From a bacterium (GTDB lineage: Bacteria > Hinthialibacterota > Hinthialibacteria > OLB16), in NCBI GenBank assembly GCA_022072055.1, contig JAJVIK010000016.1, positions 62,001-126,000 on the forward strand: a DNA stretch of 64,000 bases, in the 5' to 3' direction. Below are positions 34,270-43,263 of the stretch, piece after piece (position 1 is the first letter of the stretch; each line of letters starts with the position of its first letter). The notes under the pieces were generated by a model. It ran no database searches. It was not told where the DNA came from and saw nothing but the letters and a program-made list of their open reading frames with translations. The translations under genes and the position numbers were made by a program.

Positions 34270-36726
34270 CTACCCCGGAATCCTGACCAGCGCGTAATCT
34301 CTCAAGATGGGGAGCGTGATGGTCAATGTCTCGCCTTGAAGGTTCACGTTTTGAATCTCGATGTCCGGACCGCCGGGAGAGGCGGTCCTCACAAGCGGAG
34401 GTTGATCGTGCGCTGGAAGCGAAACGGTGACAACAAGGTTCTCCTGGGGTCTCAGACAGCGGCCCCGCTTCCGCCCCTGCATGGGAACACGATAGTTGAT
34501 CAAGTGCAGAACAAGGTCTCCCCGATCCGGGTGGCGATAGAGGGCAACCCTTATGTCTTCCCCTTGTTCCGGATCGAGGATGGAGGCAGGACCCTGAAAT
34601 GCCTTGTGAATCTCTTCGATGACCGGATTCCGGGACTGGTGGCGCTTGAGTCCGAAGCGACGATCGAGTTCCAGGTAGAATGCGGCCTCCCCGACCTTAT
34701 CGGACGGAAATGCGTTCCGCAGGTCGCCGCCTTGGGCGGCCTGGAGAGCCTTTTCGAACGGAATGCCCGGATCCGGAAGGGCCTCCGAGAGGGATCCCAG
34801 GATGAGCACGCCTCCATTTGCCCGATCCGCCTTGTCCTTCTGGGTGGAATTGAAAGGCTCAGGCAGCTCGTGACGGGGCCTTGCGGCCAGGTCGAAATCG
34901 GCAAACGGCATGATCAGGATGAGCCGTCCGCCCTCCTCAACATAATCTCGCAGGACCTGGAGCTGTGAGTCCGATAAATACCTGACTCCAGGCGCGACCA
35001 GGACCTTGTACCGCGACAGTCGGCTCCGATCGAGGTTTTCCTCGATCACAAGGTCAAAGGGGATCTGCCGGCGTCCCAACATCTCGTGGATTTCGTAAGC
35101 GCCCTCCAGGTGCGCCTGATTGTTGAAATGGACCTGCTCCCAAAGGAACAGCAAACCGACCTGTGCGGCCGATTCGTAGCCCTGGTACCACTCCTCGTGC
35201 TCATCGAAGAACCTCTGATAGCGCCTTTGGATGTCATGGTGTGGGCCGTGAACATGGGATTTATGGAGAACGCAGACTCCCCCAAAGGCGGCGGCTTCGG
35301 CGTGCTGAAGCGCGGTGGAGTCCGGCCCTCCTTTGTCGTAGGCCAGCATGGCCACGCTGAATCCATTTTGGAAACCCAGCTTGAAAGGGATGGAGTAGTG
35401 GGAAAGCACTCCGGGCGCGGCTTGTCCGAGATCGGAGCCTTCCTCAAAGAAGATCGTGTCGATCATTCCTCCCGCCCTGAATCGAGCCACATCCTTGCCG
35501 CTCTCGGCGCGCCCCATGGCGCCGATGATTCTTTGCATCAGGCCCCAGTTGGGGACCACGAAGAAGTCCGGGTTGATGTCACGTCCCGCGCTTTGAACCT
35601 TGGCGAGCCATTCGCCCACTGAGTCCGCCCAAAACCGTTTGGTTTCAGCCCAGCGGAGCTTCCCTTCGGGAGTGGCCAAGGCCGGGTTCGCCATTCGCAG
35701 ACCCTCCCAAGTAATGCTTGGATCTCCCTCAAAGACCTTCTCCCGGATGAATTCCTCCGCCAACCCGACAAGCATTCCCCAACCCGCGGCATTGACCGCG
35801 GTGGCATCCAGCGGCCCGAAGGTGTCGAAATACAGCGGACGATCCACGGTGGGGTATTTGGCTTCCAGCCAGGCAGTCCACTCCTTGAAGGTGAAGGCCC
35901 ACTCAATGATGTCGCCTTCGTGATAGAGGCGGACATCCGAGGTGGAGTCAAATCCCAGCAAGTCCCTTTGAGCTTCCGTCGAATAGCGTTTCCCGAGCCA
36001 CTCTCGGAAAGCATCTTGAGCGGAGGGGCTATAGCTGTGCTGGATGCAGTTGTCAATGAACAGCCCGTCGAAGCCATCGGACGCGGCGATCCGAGCTTCC
36101 GCTTCGGAATAGCGAATCCAATCCGGATCGGAGAGGCAGGGAGCGTAGCGGCGGATCGAGTCGGTTTGCTTACGCATCAGGAGGACATTGTATTCGTAGT
36201 TGAAACACAGCCTTCCGCAGGGGTCACGTTGCATCCACAGGATGGGATCACGCTCCGGCTTCGGCCCCAAGCCCAGGGGTTCAAACACTTCCCAGTTGTC
36301 GTACAGATGCCAGAAGCCGGTTCTCCTTTCCGGGTCCCCAAAGATGGTCTGGTTGCAGTAGTAGGGGATAATCCAACGCACACCGGCTTCATGGAGGTTC
36401 CGGTTGAACAAGCGCACCTGTTCGCGCCAGTCGGCCAAGCCGCGAGCGTCCTCGCTGTGCGGGCCATCCGAGGTCCCGGTCGGTTGACTTCCACCGGTTT
36501 GGATGTAGGCCATGAAGGTTGGCCCGAGGGTCCGCATGGAGGCCCCGCCGTGGAAGAGCTTGGGCGCCTCCCCTTTCCATTCCCGCGCGAGTGTCGCGCC
36601 GCGCACATATCCCTCGGTGTAGTCTATTGTGTAAGTGTAAGGGACCTTGAGACTTGGCTGAGCGGTCGCGGAGGGAGAAGCAGCCAGGAGCACGAGTTGA
36701 AGGAGCAGGGTCATCGCGGGTTTCAT
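34270..36726 (-). CDS. Secreted glycoside hydrolase-like protein (GH42 superfamily-like)
   Basis: An 818-residue exported protein with signal peptide (LVLLAASPSATAQ). An N-terminal TIM-barrel-like region includes VRWIIPYYCNQTIF and FDGLFIDNCIQHSY, as in barrel hydrolases of the GH42/GH-A type. A second domain, KVLVAPGVRYLSDSQLQVL followed by EEGGRLILIMP, matches the beta-galactosidase trimerisation (class I amidotransferase-like) domain. A C-terminal beta domain follows. The acid/base residues cannot be fixed by eye. Substrate is presumably a polysaccharide or oligosaccharide. Confidence 0.65.
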   Translation of the reverse strand: MKPAMTLLLQLVLLAASPSATAQPSLKVPYTYTIDYTEGYVRGATLAREWKGEAPKLFHGGASMRTLGPTFMAYIQTGGSQPTGTSDGPHSEDARGLADWREQVRLFNRNLHEAGVRWIIPYYCNQTIFGDPERRTGFWHLYDNWEVFEPLGLGPKPERDPILWMQRDPCGRLCFNYEYNVLLMRKQTDSIRRYAPCLSDPDWIRYSEAEARIAASDGFDGLFIDNCIQHSYSPSAQDAFREWLGKRYSTEAQRDLLGFDSTSDVRLYHEGDIIEWAFTFKEWTAWLEAKYPTVDRPLYFDTFGPLDATAVNAAGWGMLVGLAEEFIREKVFEGDPSITWEGLRMANPALATPEGKLRWAETKRFWADSVGEWLAKVQSAGRDINPDFFVVPNWGLMQRIIGAMGRAESGKDVARFRAGGMIDTIFFEEGSDLGQAAPGVLSHYSIPFKLGFQNGFSVAMLAYDKGGPDSTALQHAEAAAFGGVCVLHKSHVHGPHHDIQRRYQRFFDEHEEWYQGYESAAQVGLLFLWEQVHFNNQAHLEGAYEIHEMLGRRQIPFDLVIEENLDRSRLSRYKVLVAPGVRYLSDSQLQVLRDYVEEGGRLILIMPFADFDLAARPRHELPEPFNSTQKDKADRANGGVLILGSLSEALPDPGIPFEKALQAAQGGDLRNAFPSDKVGEAAFYLELDRRFGLKRHQSRNPVIEEIHKAFQGPASILDPEQGEDIRVALYRHPDRGDLVLHLINYRVPMQGRKRGRCLRPQENLVVTVSLPAHDQPPLVRTASPGGPDIEIQNVNLQGETLTITLPILRDYALVRIPG

Positions 36727-36800
36727 GTCTCAGGTCCTCCAGGGGCGCCTGGATCGAGCGCGAACACTGTCGGGACGAGCTCCGATCTCGGGTTCCTCGG

Positions 36801-39800
36801 CTACTTCATCTCAAGCAAGAGCAGCAGCAGATCCCTCGCATTGCAGATGCTGTCGTCGTCGAAATCCCCCACGAGTTTCCCCGGAGGCTGCTCAACACTC
36901 CCCCAATGGTGGGTGAAGAGAAAGAGGTCCGAAACGGTGATCAGGGAGTCCCCGTCCAGGTCATAAGGCTCCTGCCCCAAGGTGGGGGTTGGAGTCGGAG
37001 TGGAGGGGAGCGTGGGAGTGGCCGAGGGCGTTGGGGTTCGGGTGGGTTCGGGGACCCTGGCCGGGAAGGTCCATGTCCGCGAGTTGTTGGCCGGATTCGG
37101 ATCGCGGCCTCCCGAAACGACCATCTCGCCTCGAAGAACATAGTCTCCTGGAACCGGCGCCTCGAAGCTGCCGGATAGGATGGCGGTCTCGAAGGCCTCG
37201 AGGGAATAGGCTTGGGTCGCCAGCAGAATCTCCGCTTTCGCCGGAGTATCCAGATAGAGGGACAGTGTCATGTGAGTCGGGGCGCCATCATTGCGAACAG
37301 ACACATCCACCCCATGACGCGCCCCCAGAACGAGCGCCTCGAGCCCCGGGTGCGAAGGGTTGCTTCCGGGGCCTCGAACACGGAGCGAGGACTCACCCAG
37401 CGCGAAATCGAACTGGGAACCGGTCGCCACCAGGATATGAACCGAGGCCGTGCCTTCCGCATGAGCGGAATCCGTGGCGTGGAACACCAGATTATGAGCA
37501 CCGGGACTCAGGACAACCCCTTGAACACGATTCCCTGTCGCGAGGAACCCATCCACGGAGGAAGTCCACCACCCATCCACCAGGGCTTGATCGTCGAGGT
37601 CGTATCCGGTTCCGTAAAGCGGCCAAGCGAAACCCAGAGGCGCCTGGTCGCCGGTTTGAGGAGAGAGGATGCGGACCGAAGGCGGGCGGTTCGGGAGGCG
37701 CAGGCCATCCACGCGCGAGTCGCTGGTCTGGAGGCCATCGGTGGACTGCAAGCGCAGGGAGATGTTCTCTCCCGCTCGCAGGAACTCGGTGGAGAGTTCG
37801 ATGGAGCTTCCATCGATGCACACGGCGACCGCCTGCCAGGTGCTTCCGCCATCCTCGCTGGCCAGCAGGTGATGCGTGAGCGGCGGCGCGGGCCCGGTGC
37901 GCTTGAGCGGACTCGGGGTGGAGCCGGCGGTCCAGGACACAGTCACAACCCCTCCCAAGGCGCTTCCCGGAGGGGGCTGAGCGAGTCCGTTTTCGACCGT
38001 TCCGCCGGGGAGGTATTCCAGGACCTTTTCGCCCGTTTCGACACTGACAAACTCGTAGCGGTCCACCACGGAATTGGCGATCACGAAGGTGGCCCACCAG
38101 AGGTCGTACCGCTCCTCGGTGGGGCCGACATTCGGGATCAGTTGAAAGGCCTGGAAGTCGTAACGGTTCCCATCGGACGCGTATCCTCGGAACTCATATT
38201 GACCGGAGACCTGTTGCGGGGGATCCGCCACCTCGAAGTAATCCTGGTTTCCGCGGTTGATCGGCGCGGCGTGAAGCGTGCCCGGCACAAACCGGTAATG
38301 GACCTCCTCGGTTCCCTCGCCGATCTTCTCCACCATGGCGCGAACAAAAAGGGTCCGCATCCCAACCGGTAGTTCGCCTTTGGCCGTCTCGGTCGCTTGT
38401 TTGGGGACATTCAAGCGGCCTTGAAAGTCCGACCGAAACCTGTCCAGGGTGGAGGAGATCGGCCAGACCGGAACATCCTGTGCGCCCATCACGTCGATCC
38501 AGCCTTGGTTCGAGAACCAGGTATGAGTCTGCGCGGGCATGTGGCGAATCCGCCCCACATCCCCGGAGAACCCCGGAACATGGCCGTCCTCTGTCTTGAA
38601 CAGGGTGACCCCGCGAACCTCGAGCCCATCGGGCGGATGGGCGTCATACTGCTCCGTGCCGGTGTGTAACCCGATGGCGTGTCCCATTTCGTGGATGGCG
38701 GCTGTCGGCTTGTCGGCATCCACCAGGAGGATCCCGCGATCAATCGCGACATTGGCGCCATCGATGCCCTCCCCCAGGCCATTGTGCGGGACAACGCCCA
38801 CCACGAAGTCGAGTCTTGCCTCGGGACGGTCTCCGATCCATGCCGCGACATTCATCATCGTTCGCGCGGACGCCAGCAGGCTGGCCAGGCCCGCGGTCAG
38901 CGAATACGTTCCAATCCAGGCGAAGTTGGAGATCAGACCGGTATAGGTGATGGGAGCCGCGGCCACAAAGTGGATCTCGCTATCCGAGATCGGAAACATG
39001 GCGGGCATGAGGTTCGAGAGTTCCTGAACCATCGCCGCCGCGGGAGGCGCGGGGGTCCCGGTGAAGCCATAGAGGTAGAGGCGGATGGGTTGCACCACGA
39101 TGTTCAAGTCCCGATCCGGCGCGGGAAGCACCGGGTAGTTCGTGGTCTCCCACAACATGCGCGGGGGTTCCTTGGCGGAGTATCCCTTGACACCGCCCAG
39201 GTCGGCCATCAAACGCAGCCCGCTAATGGCGCTTGACTGAGGGGGAATGATGAAGTTCACGGTGGATTCGGCGCGGACAATGTCGGAGTCGGAGCCATAG
39301 TCCGCAAGGTCGCGATGAAGCTCCATCGAGGGACGAGTGGGTTCGACACGCTCGCCGTTTACCTCGAGGTACACCTTCACGCCGGAGAGCGTGGGTTCGG
39401 AGCAGGCCACATCGGCGCACAGAACCGATTCCCGCCCGGCGACAATCGGCGTGAGAAAGCTCGAATGAGAAATCGTGTTCTGTCCAAGCAGCACTCCCGC
39501 CGACCAGACCGAGGGCGGGACCTCCTTGTCTTTGCGCGCCGGGGGCCCCTTTTCAACGTGGGGCGCAATCTCGACAGCCGGGCCGAGCGTCTGACCCTGG
39601 AAGCCCATGAGCACCGAGGCGCCCCGATCCTTGAGGAAGAGCCGCTCCGGATTGGTGTCCCAATAGATCCGGGTGGGCCCGCCTTGGTCGCCGTAGTAAT
39701 TCGCTCCGATCTGAATCTTGGCGTTCGGTTTCTGGCCATAAATGGGGACAAAGATCGCGGTTCGCCCCATGAAATAGTTGCTTTCGATCACTGGGGCCGG

Positions 39801-40919
39801 CTCCGCCTGGGTCAGCCAGGCCAGGCCATCAAAGAGGAGGTACTCCAGGAAGATGTTGCCCCGGAAGGTCGGCCCTGTGCGGTCCAGGAGCCAGACCACT
39901 TTGGCAAACTCGCAATCCTCAAACAGGCACTCCGAATTCATCATCCCCTCGACACGGGGCGATCCTCGGAAGAAGCACCCGCGAAACCGAGCGGAGCCGT
40001 CATCCTTGTCGATGTTGACCGTCGGACCGGAAGGGAAGATGCAGTCGTTAAACCGGAGCTCATCTCCCGTCCGGATATAGATGTTCTCATTGGGGAGAGT
40101 GCAGTCCTCGAACCAGACCTGGGAATCATCCAGCAGATCCCAAAGGTTAATGGTCACTGTCGAATCCAGGATGTGGACACTACCCATGGGGGGGATCATG
40201 TGGAGATTGAGAAGGTCAATGGCGCTCAGGGTCGCATCCGCGGCGACCACCGTGATGCTGGTTCCGCCGGCGATGGACGAGCCCGCCCCCTCCAGGATGT
40301 AGTAGCCGTCGGGGGGCGCCGAAAGCGCAACCGGATTCGCGAAGACAATCCGGACCGGGTCGTTCCGGTCGAACCGCGCCGATTCATAAAGGAGCTCGCC
40401 CATCACCCGAATCACTCCCCCGCTATAGGTGTACCCCCCAAGGTCAAGGGAGAGTCCCTCGGGGACCACCACATACCCGCAGCCGACCGGATTGGGCGAA
40501 TCCGTTTGGATGACCTCATCGAAAAGCAGGGTTCCTGCGATCAGGCTTTCGTGGATCATCACGGACTGCTGAACCTGGACCAGTTCACCCCCATTTTGTT
40601 TCTTGGCAACGATTCGGAAGACGTGCTCCTCTGCAGCGAGCGAATCGACCCGGGTCTGGCCGTTGAAGGTGATTCCGGAATCGGGTGGAACCGGACTCTC
40701 ACGAATGACCCGTGCACTGCCGCCGCCTTGGACCTCAATCCGAATCTGGATGAACTTCTCCTCGTTCGGGGTGGCAGGGTCGTTGGCGATGTAGGCCTCG
40801 TAAGTGAGGTGACAGTTGCCGAGTCCGGCGTACGGGATCGAGATCTGAGCGGCCTGAGCCGACAGCGTGATGAAGAGCGGGAACAGCGGGATGAAGATGC
40901 GGGTGAGTCTGAGATTCAC
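36801..40919 (-). CDS. Large secreted zinc-metalloprotease-like protein with beta-helix, CARDB-like and dockerin domains
   Basis: A 1372-residue exported protein (signal ending LSAQAAQ). About residues 130-420 look like a right-handed beta-helix (short repeated turns such as LFEDCEFAKV). In the middle is HEMGHAIGLH (H743, E744, H747, H752), a metzincin-type zinc site in which the third His is one residue nearer than the classic HExxHxxGxxH, with a Met-turn candidate DVMG (M811). Later come a CARDB-like beta domain, a Thr-Pro linker and a C-terminal type I dockerin with two DxDxD-type calcium loops (DLDGDSLITVSDL and GDFDDDSICNARDL). GTG start with AAGGAGG. Function: likely adhesion or processing at the cell surface; protease activity is inferred. 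Confidence 0.7.
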   Translation of the reverse strand: MNLRLTRIFIPLFPLFITLSAQAAQISIPYAGLGNCHLTYEAYIANDPATPNEEKFIQIRIEVQGGGSARVIRESPVPPDSGITFNGQTRVDSLAAEEHVFRIVAKKQNGGELVQVQQSVMIHESLIAGTLLFDEVIQTDSPNPVGCGYVVVPEGLSLDLGGYTYSGGVIRVMGELLYESARFDRNDPVRIVFANPVALSAPPDGYYILEGAGSSIAGGTSITVVAADATLSAIDLLNLHMIPPMGSVHILDSTVTINLWDLLDDSQVWFEDCTLPNENIYIRTGDELRFNDCIFPSGPTVNIDKDDGSARFRGCFFRGSPRVEGMMNSECLFEDCEFAKVVWLLDRTGPTFRGNIFLEYLLFDGLAWLTQAEPAPVIESNYFMGRTAIFVPIYGQKPNAKIQIGANYYGDQGGPTRIYWDTNPERLFLKDRGASVLMGFQGQTLGPAVEIAPHVEKGPPARKDKEVPPSVWSAGVLLGQNTISHSSFLTPIVAGRESVLCADVACSEPTLSGVKVYLEVNGERVEPTRPSMELHRDLADYGSDSDIVRAESTVNFIIPPQSSAISGLRLMADLGGVKGYSAKEPPRMLWETTNYPVLPAPDRDLNIVVQPIRLYLYGFTGTPAPPAAAMVQELSNLMPAMFPISDSEIHFVAAAPITYTGLISNFAWIGTYSLTAGLASLLASARTMMNVAAWIGDRPEARLDFVVGVVPHNGLGEGIDGANVAIDRGILLVDADKPTAAIHEMGHAIGLHTGTEQYDAHPPDGLEVRGVTLFKTEDGHVPGFSGDVGRIRHMPAQTHTWFSNQGWIDVMGAQDVPVWPISSTLDRFRSDFQGRLNVPKQATETAKGELPVGMRTLFVRAMVEKIGEGTEEVHYRFVPGTLHAAPINRGNQDYFEVADPPQQVSGQYEFRGYASDGNRYDFQAFQLIPNVGPTEERYDLWWATFVIANSVVDRYEFVSVETGEKVLEYLPGGTVENGLAQPPPGSALGGVVTVSWTAGSTPSPLKRTGPAPPLTHHLLASEDGGSTWQAVAVCIDGSSIELSTEFLRAGENISLRLQSTDGLQTSDSRVDGLRLPNRPPSVRILSPQTGDQAPLGFAWPLYGTGYDLDDQALVDGWWTSSVDGFLATGNRVQGVVLSPGAHNLVFHATDSAHAEGTASVHILVATGSQFDFALGESSLRVRGPGSNPSHPGLEALVLGARHGVDVSVRNDGAPTHMTLSLYLDTPAKAEILLATQAYSLEAFETAILSGSFEAPVPGDYVLRGEMVVSGGRDPNPANNSRTWTFPARVPEPTRTPTPSATPTLPSTPTPTPTLGQEPYDLDGDSLITVSDLFLFTHHWGSVEQPPGKLVGDFDDDSICNARDLLLLLLEMK

Positions 40920-40962
40920 GGGAGCCTCCTTGCGAGCAGAGGGAATCTCGTACTGATATGCT

Positions 40963-40968
40963 AGTATA
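40963..40968 (-). promoter_or_regulatory. Possible -10 box of the metalloprotease gene
   Basis: TATACT on the minus strand, about 45 bases before the GTG start. The matching -35 is poor (TTCCAG at 17 bases), so this is tentative. Confidence 0.3.
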
Positions 40969-41117
40969 CACCCGCGCCTTGGCCGCTGGAAACCTCAAAA
41001 GATGGGGGATTGGATCCCGACGGATCTCCACAACCGGAGGGAAGATGAAGCAAGATCCGGCGCGACCGACCCCCGAGGGGTTGTCGCCACCGCCAGACAA
41101 GTAAGGACCCACCCGTC

Positions 41118-42206
41118 ATGCCCCCGAGAATTTTCCCTGCAATGGGCTTTTTGATCATCGGCCTGTGTGTCCCGCCGTTGGCGGAGGCCTGCACGGTGTT
41201 CGCCGGAATCCAAGGCGGGCGAGTCCTTTTCGGGAATAACGAGGACTGGCTCGACTGCAACGCGCGGGTGCAGTTTCTCCCCGCCGAAAACGGAAAGCAC
41301 GGCGTGGTCTATGTCGGATTTCGGATCGGGGGTCCGCAGGGGGGCATGAACGATCAGGGCCTGTGCTTCGATTTCGCCGAAGTCCCAACCCAGGAGCTCC
41401 CTCCGCCCAACGGGAAACCCGTGTTCGTCGGGAATCTGCTCCACAAGATTCTGCGCGAGTGTGGGACAGTCGCCGAGGCGCTGGCGGTTCATGAGCAGTA
41501 CCATTGGCCGCTCCTGGCCCGCTGCCAGGCGCTGCTTTGTGATCGAACGGGCGCGGCGGTGATCCTCTCCGCGCGACCGCCGATTCACCGGGAAGGGGTC
41601 AGTTTGATCATCCCCAACCCGCGTCTCGATCCGATGGGCCTCGGCGAGGGCACCCCGGCCTTCGAGCGCTTTCGGCTCGCGGATGAGAGATTGGAGTTGC
41701 CGGAGGCAGGCTCGCCCGACGGGGTCGCGAAGATCCTCGCGGCGGTTCATCAGGAAACGCTGCCGACCCAATACTCCTGTGTCTATGATCCGGCCGCTCG
41801 AGAGATGCGCCTTTACCATTTTCATGATTTCACGGCAGCGCGCTCTTTCAAGCTGGAAGAGGAGTTGACCAAGGGAGAGCGGACCTTCGCGATGAACGAG
41901 CTCTTCCCGAAATCGATTGCGTCGACGGTCTATGCGGAGCGGCACGCGGAGCTGCTGGCCGCTCAGACGGACGAGAGAGCGCGCGCGGCTTCGGTGAAGG
42001 TTGCCGAAATGCTTATGGCGCTTTCGGATCGAGACGGGGACTCGAAACTGCGCGAAGAGGAACTGTATGAATTTGTCTGCTTCGATCCGCGTGACCGGTC
42101 CGAGCTGCTCGAGCGGTTTGATTCGGATGGGGATCGGCATATGACCCTCTCGGAGCTTGCCGAGGCTCTGCGCGCGTGGCTTCCGGTCTCCAAACTTGTG
42201 GAATAG
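41118..42206 (+). CDS. Secreted choloylglycine/penicillin V acylase-like Ntn hydrolase with EF-hand tail
   Basis: A 362-residue exported protein. Signal peptide cleavage after LAEA would expose C25 (CTVFAG), the nucleophile position of this Ntn hydrolase family, followed by GNNEDW, the usual second-shell motif. The last 70 residues hold two EF-hand loops (DRDGDSKLREEE from D304 and DSDGDRHMTLSE from D335), unusual for this family and suggesting calcium binding. The natural amide substrate is unknown. AAGGAC is a weak ribosome site before the ATG. Confidence 0.78.
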   Translation: MPPRIFPAMGFLIIGLCVPPLAEACTVFAGIQGGRVLFGNNEDWLDCNARVQFLPAENGKHGVVYVGFRIGGPQGGMNDQGLCFDFAEVPTQELPPPNGKPVFVGNLLHKILRECGTVAEALAVHEQYHWPLLARCQALLCDRTGAAVILSARPPIHREGVSLIIPNPRLDPMGLGEGTPAFERFRLADERLELPEAGSPDGVAKILAAVHQETLPTQYSCVYDPAAREMRLYHFHDFTAARSFKLEEELTKGERTFAMNELFPKSIASTVYAERHAELLAAQTDERARAASVKVAEMLMALSDRDGDSKLREEELYEFVCFDPRDRSELLERFDSDGDRHMTLSELAEALRAWLPVSKLVE

Positions 42207-42213
42207 CGCGCGG

Positions 42214-42927
42214 CTACCACTTCTGGAGTCCGCGCTTGTCCACTGTCTGGCGCATCATCCCCGCCTCAATCAGTTCGGGCTGGGTGTAACCCGCCGTGCG
42301 AATCTGGTTATCGTTATATCCGAAGCTCTGCATCTGCCGGATGGAAAAACCCTCGCGGCGCATGTCGCGGGCCGCGAAACCGGCCGCGCGCAGCTCGCTC
42401 CCATCGAAATGGCGGCGAAGCTCTCCGATGGTGAAGCCCGCGTTTTTCAACTCATAGGCGCTGTACACGGTGGCCAGCTCATGGAGGGTGAACCCCGCGC
42501 GCGCCGCGACACGGGCGTCGATCCCCTCCTGTTTCACATGGTGGATGACATAACCGAGGGCATGAAGCTGCTGCGCGTCGAGGGTTTCGATCAGTTCGGC
42601 AAGGGGCTTTCCCCCGGCGCGCGGGCGTGGCGGGGTTGCGGGGCGCAGTTGGGTTCGGGGAAGCGCCTCCGGTTCGGGGCGTCCCCCGGCCGGAGAGGGC
42701 TTTTTCGGGAGATACCCCAGGAGCTCAAGCGCCTCGCGACCGTATCCCAAGCGCTGCATCCCCTCCTGGGTGTAGCCGAGGTCGGCCAGGGTGGCGGCGG
42801 TGAGTCTTTTGGCGACAAGACGCTGGGGTGCGTTCACACTCTCGGTGATGAGTGTGTACAGCCCACGATACCCGCCGGGGATCCCCAACGCCCGGCAACG
42901 CCAGTCGCGGTCGTCCTGGGGTGGCAT
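42214..42927 (-). CDS. Short-repeat protein (Leu-x-x-Ala-Gly-Phe type)
   Basis: A 237-residue soluble protein made largely of degenerate 10-12 residue units with an LxxAGF or LGYxxE pattern, for example LKNAGFTIGELRRHF, LRAAGFAARDMRREGF and IRTAGYTQPELIEAG. The N-terminal and C-terminal repeat blocks are split by a Pro/Arg-rich linker near residues 75-105. Such repeats form short helices stacked in a solenoid. No signal peptide or enzyme motif. I do not know a function. Confidence 0.6.
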   Translation of the reverse strand: MPPQDDRDWRCRALGIPGGYRGLYTLITESVNAPQRLVAKRLTAATLADLGYTQEGMQRLGYGREALELLGYLPKKPSPAGGRPEPEALPRTQLRPATPPRPRAGGKPLAELIETLDAQQLHALGYVIHHVKQEGIDARVAARAGFTLHELATVYSAYELKNAGFTIGELRRHFDGSELRAAGFAARDMRREGFSIRQMQSFGYNDNQIRTAGYTQPELIEAGMMRQTVDKRGLQKW

Positions 42928-43263
42928 GGTTGAAGCTTAACGCCGGGGGGATGGGGGGGGAAGGCCACTAAAGGCAGGACCCACTCAATTATCGATATGC
43001 CTCCCGTCTTTGCGCGCGCAAGTCGCGGTCGAACGCCTTGGCAAACTGGAGCTCATAGGACCCCATCTTCGCCAAGACCTCAACAACCTACCTCCTCCTG
43101 GAATGGCGTCCACTGCCCATTTTCCTTCCCAACACCCTTCCCCCTCCACCCCGGCGAGCGGGTTCCGGGATCCCCTTCGCGGCGAGGATGCGTGGGTCTT
43201 GGCCCGCCGAAGATGAATAAAGATTCTTGTACTCACAGTTGGTTCCTTCTATCCTCATGTTCC
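42928..43263. other. Gap before the CARF activator
   Basis: No gene seen in either strand. It contains G-runs near 42940-42960 and a promoter candidate at its right end. It marks the left border of the defence-like island. Confidence 0.45.
43227..43255 (+). promoter_or_regulatory. Promoter candidate of the CARF activator, possibly leaderless
   Basis: TTGTAC, 17-base spacer, TATCCT. The expected start of transcription falls within a base or two of the ATG at 43264, and no ribosome binding site is visible before that ATG, so a leaderless mRNA is likely if this is the promoter. Confidence 0.4.
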
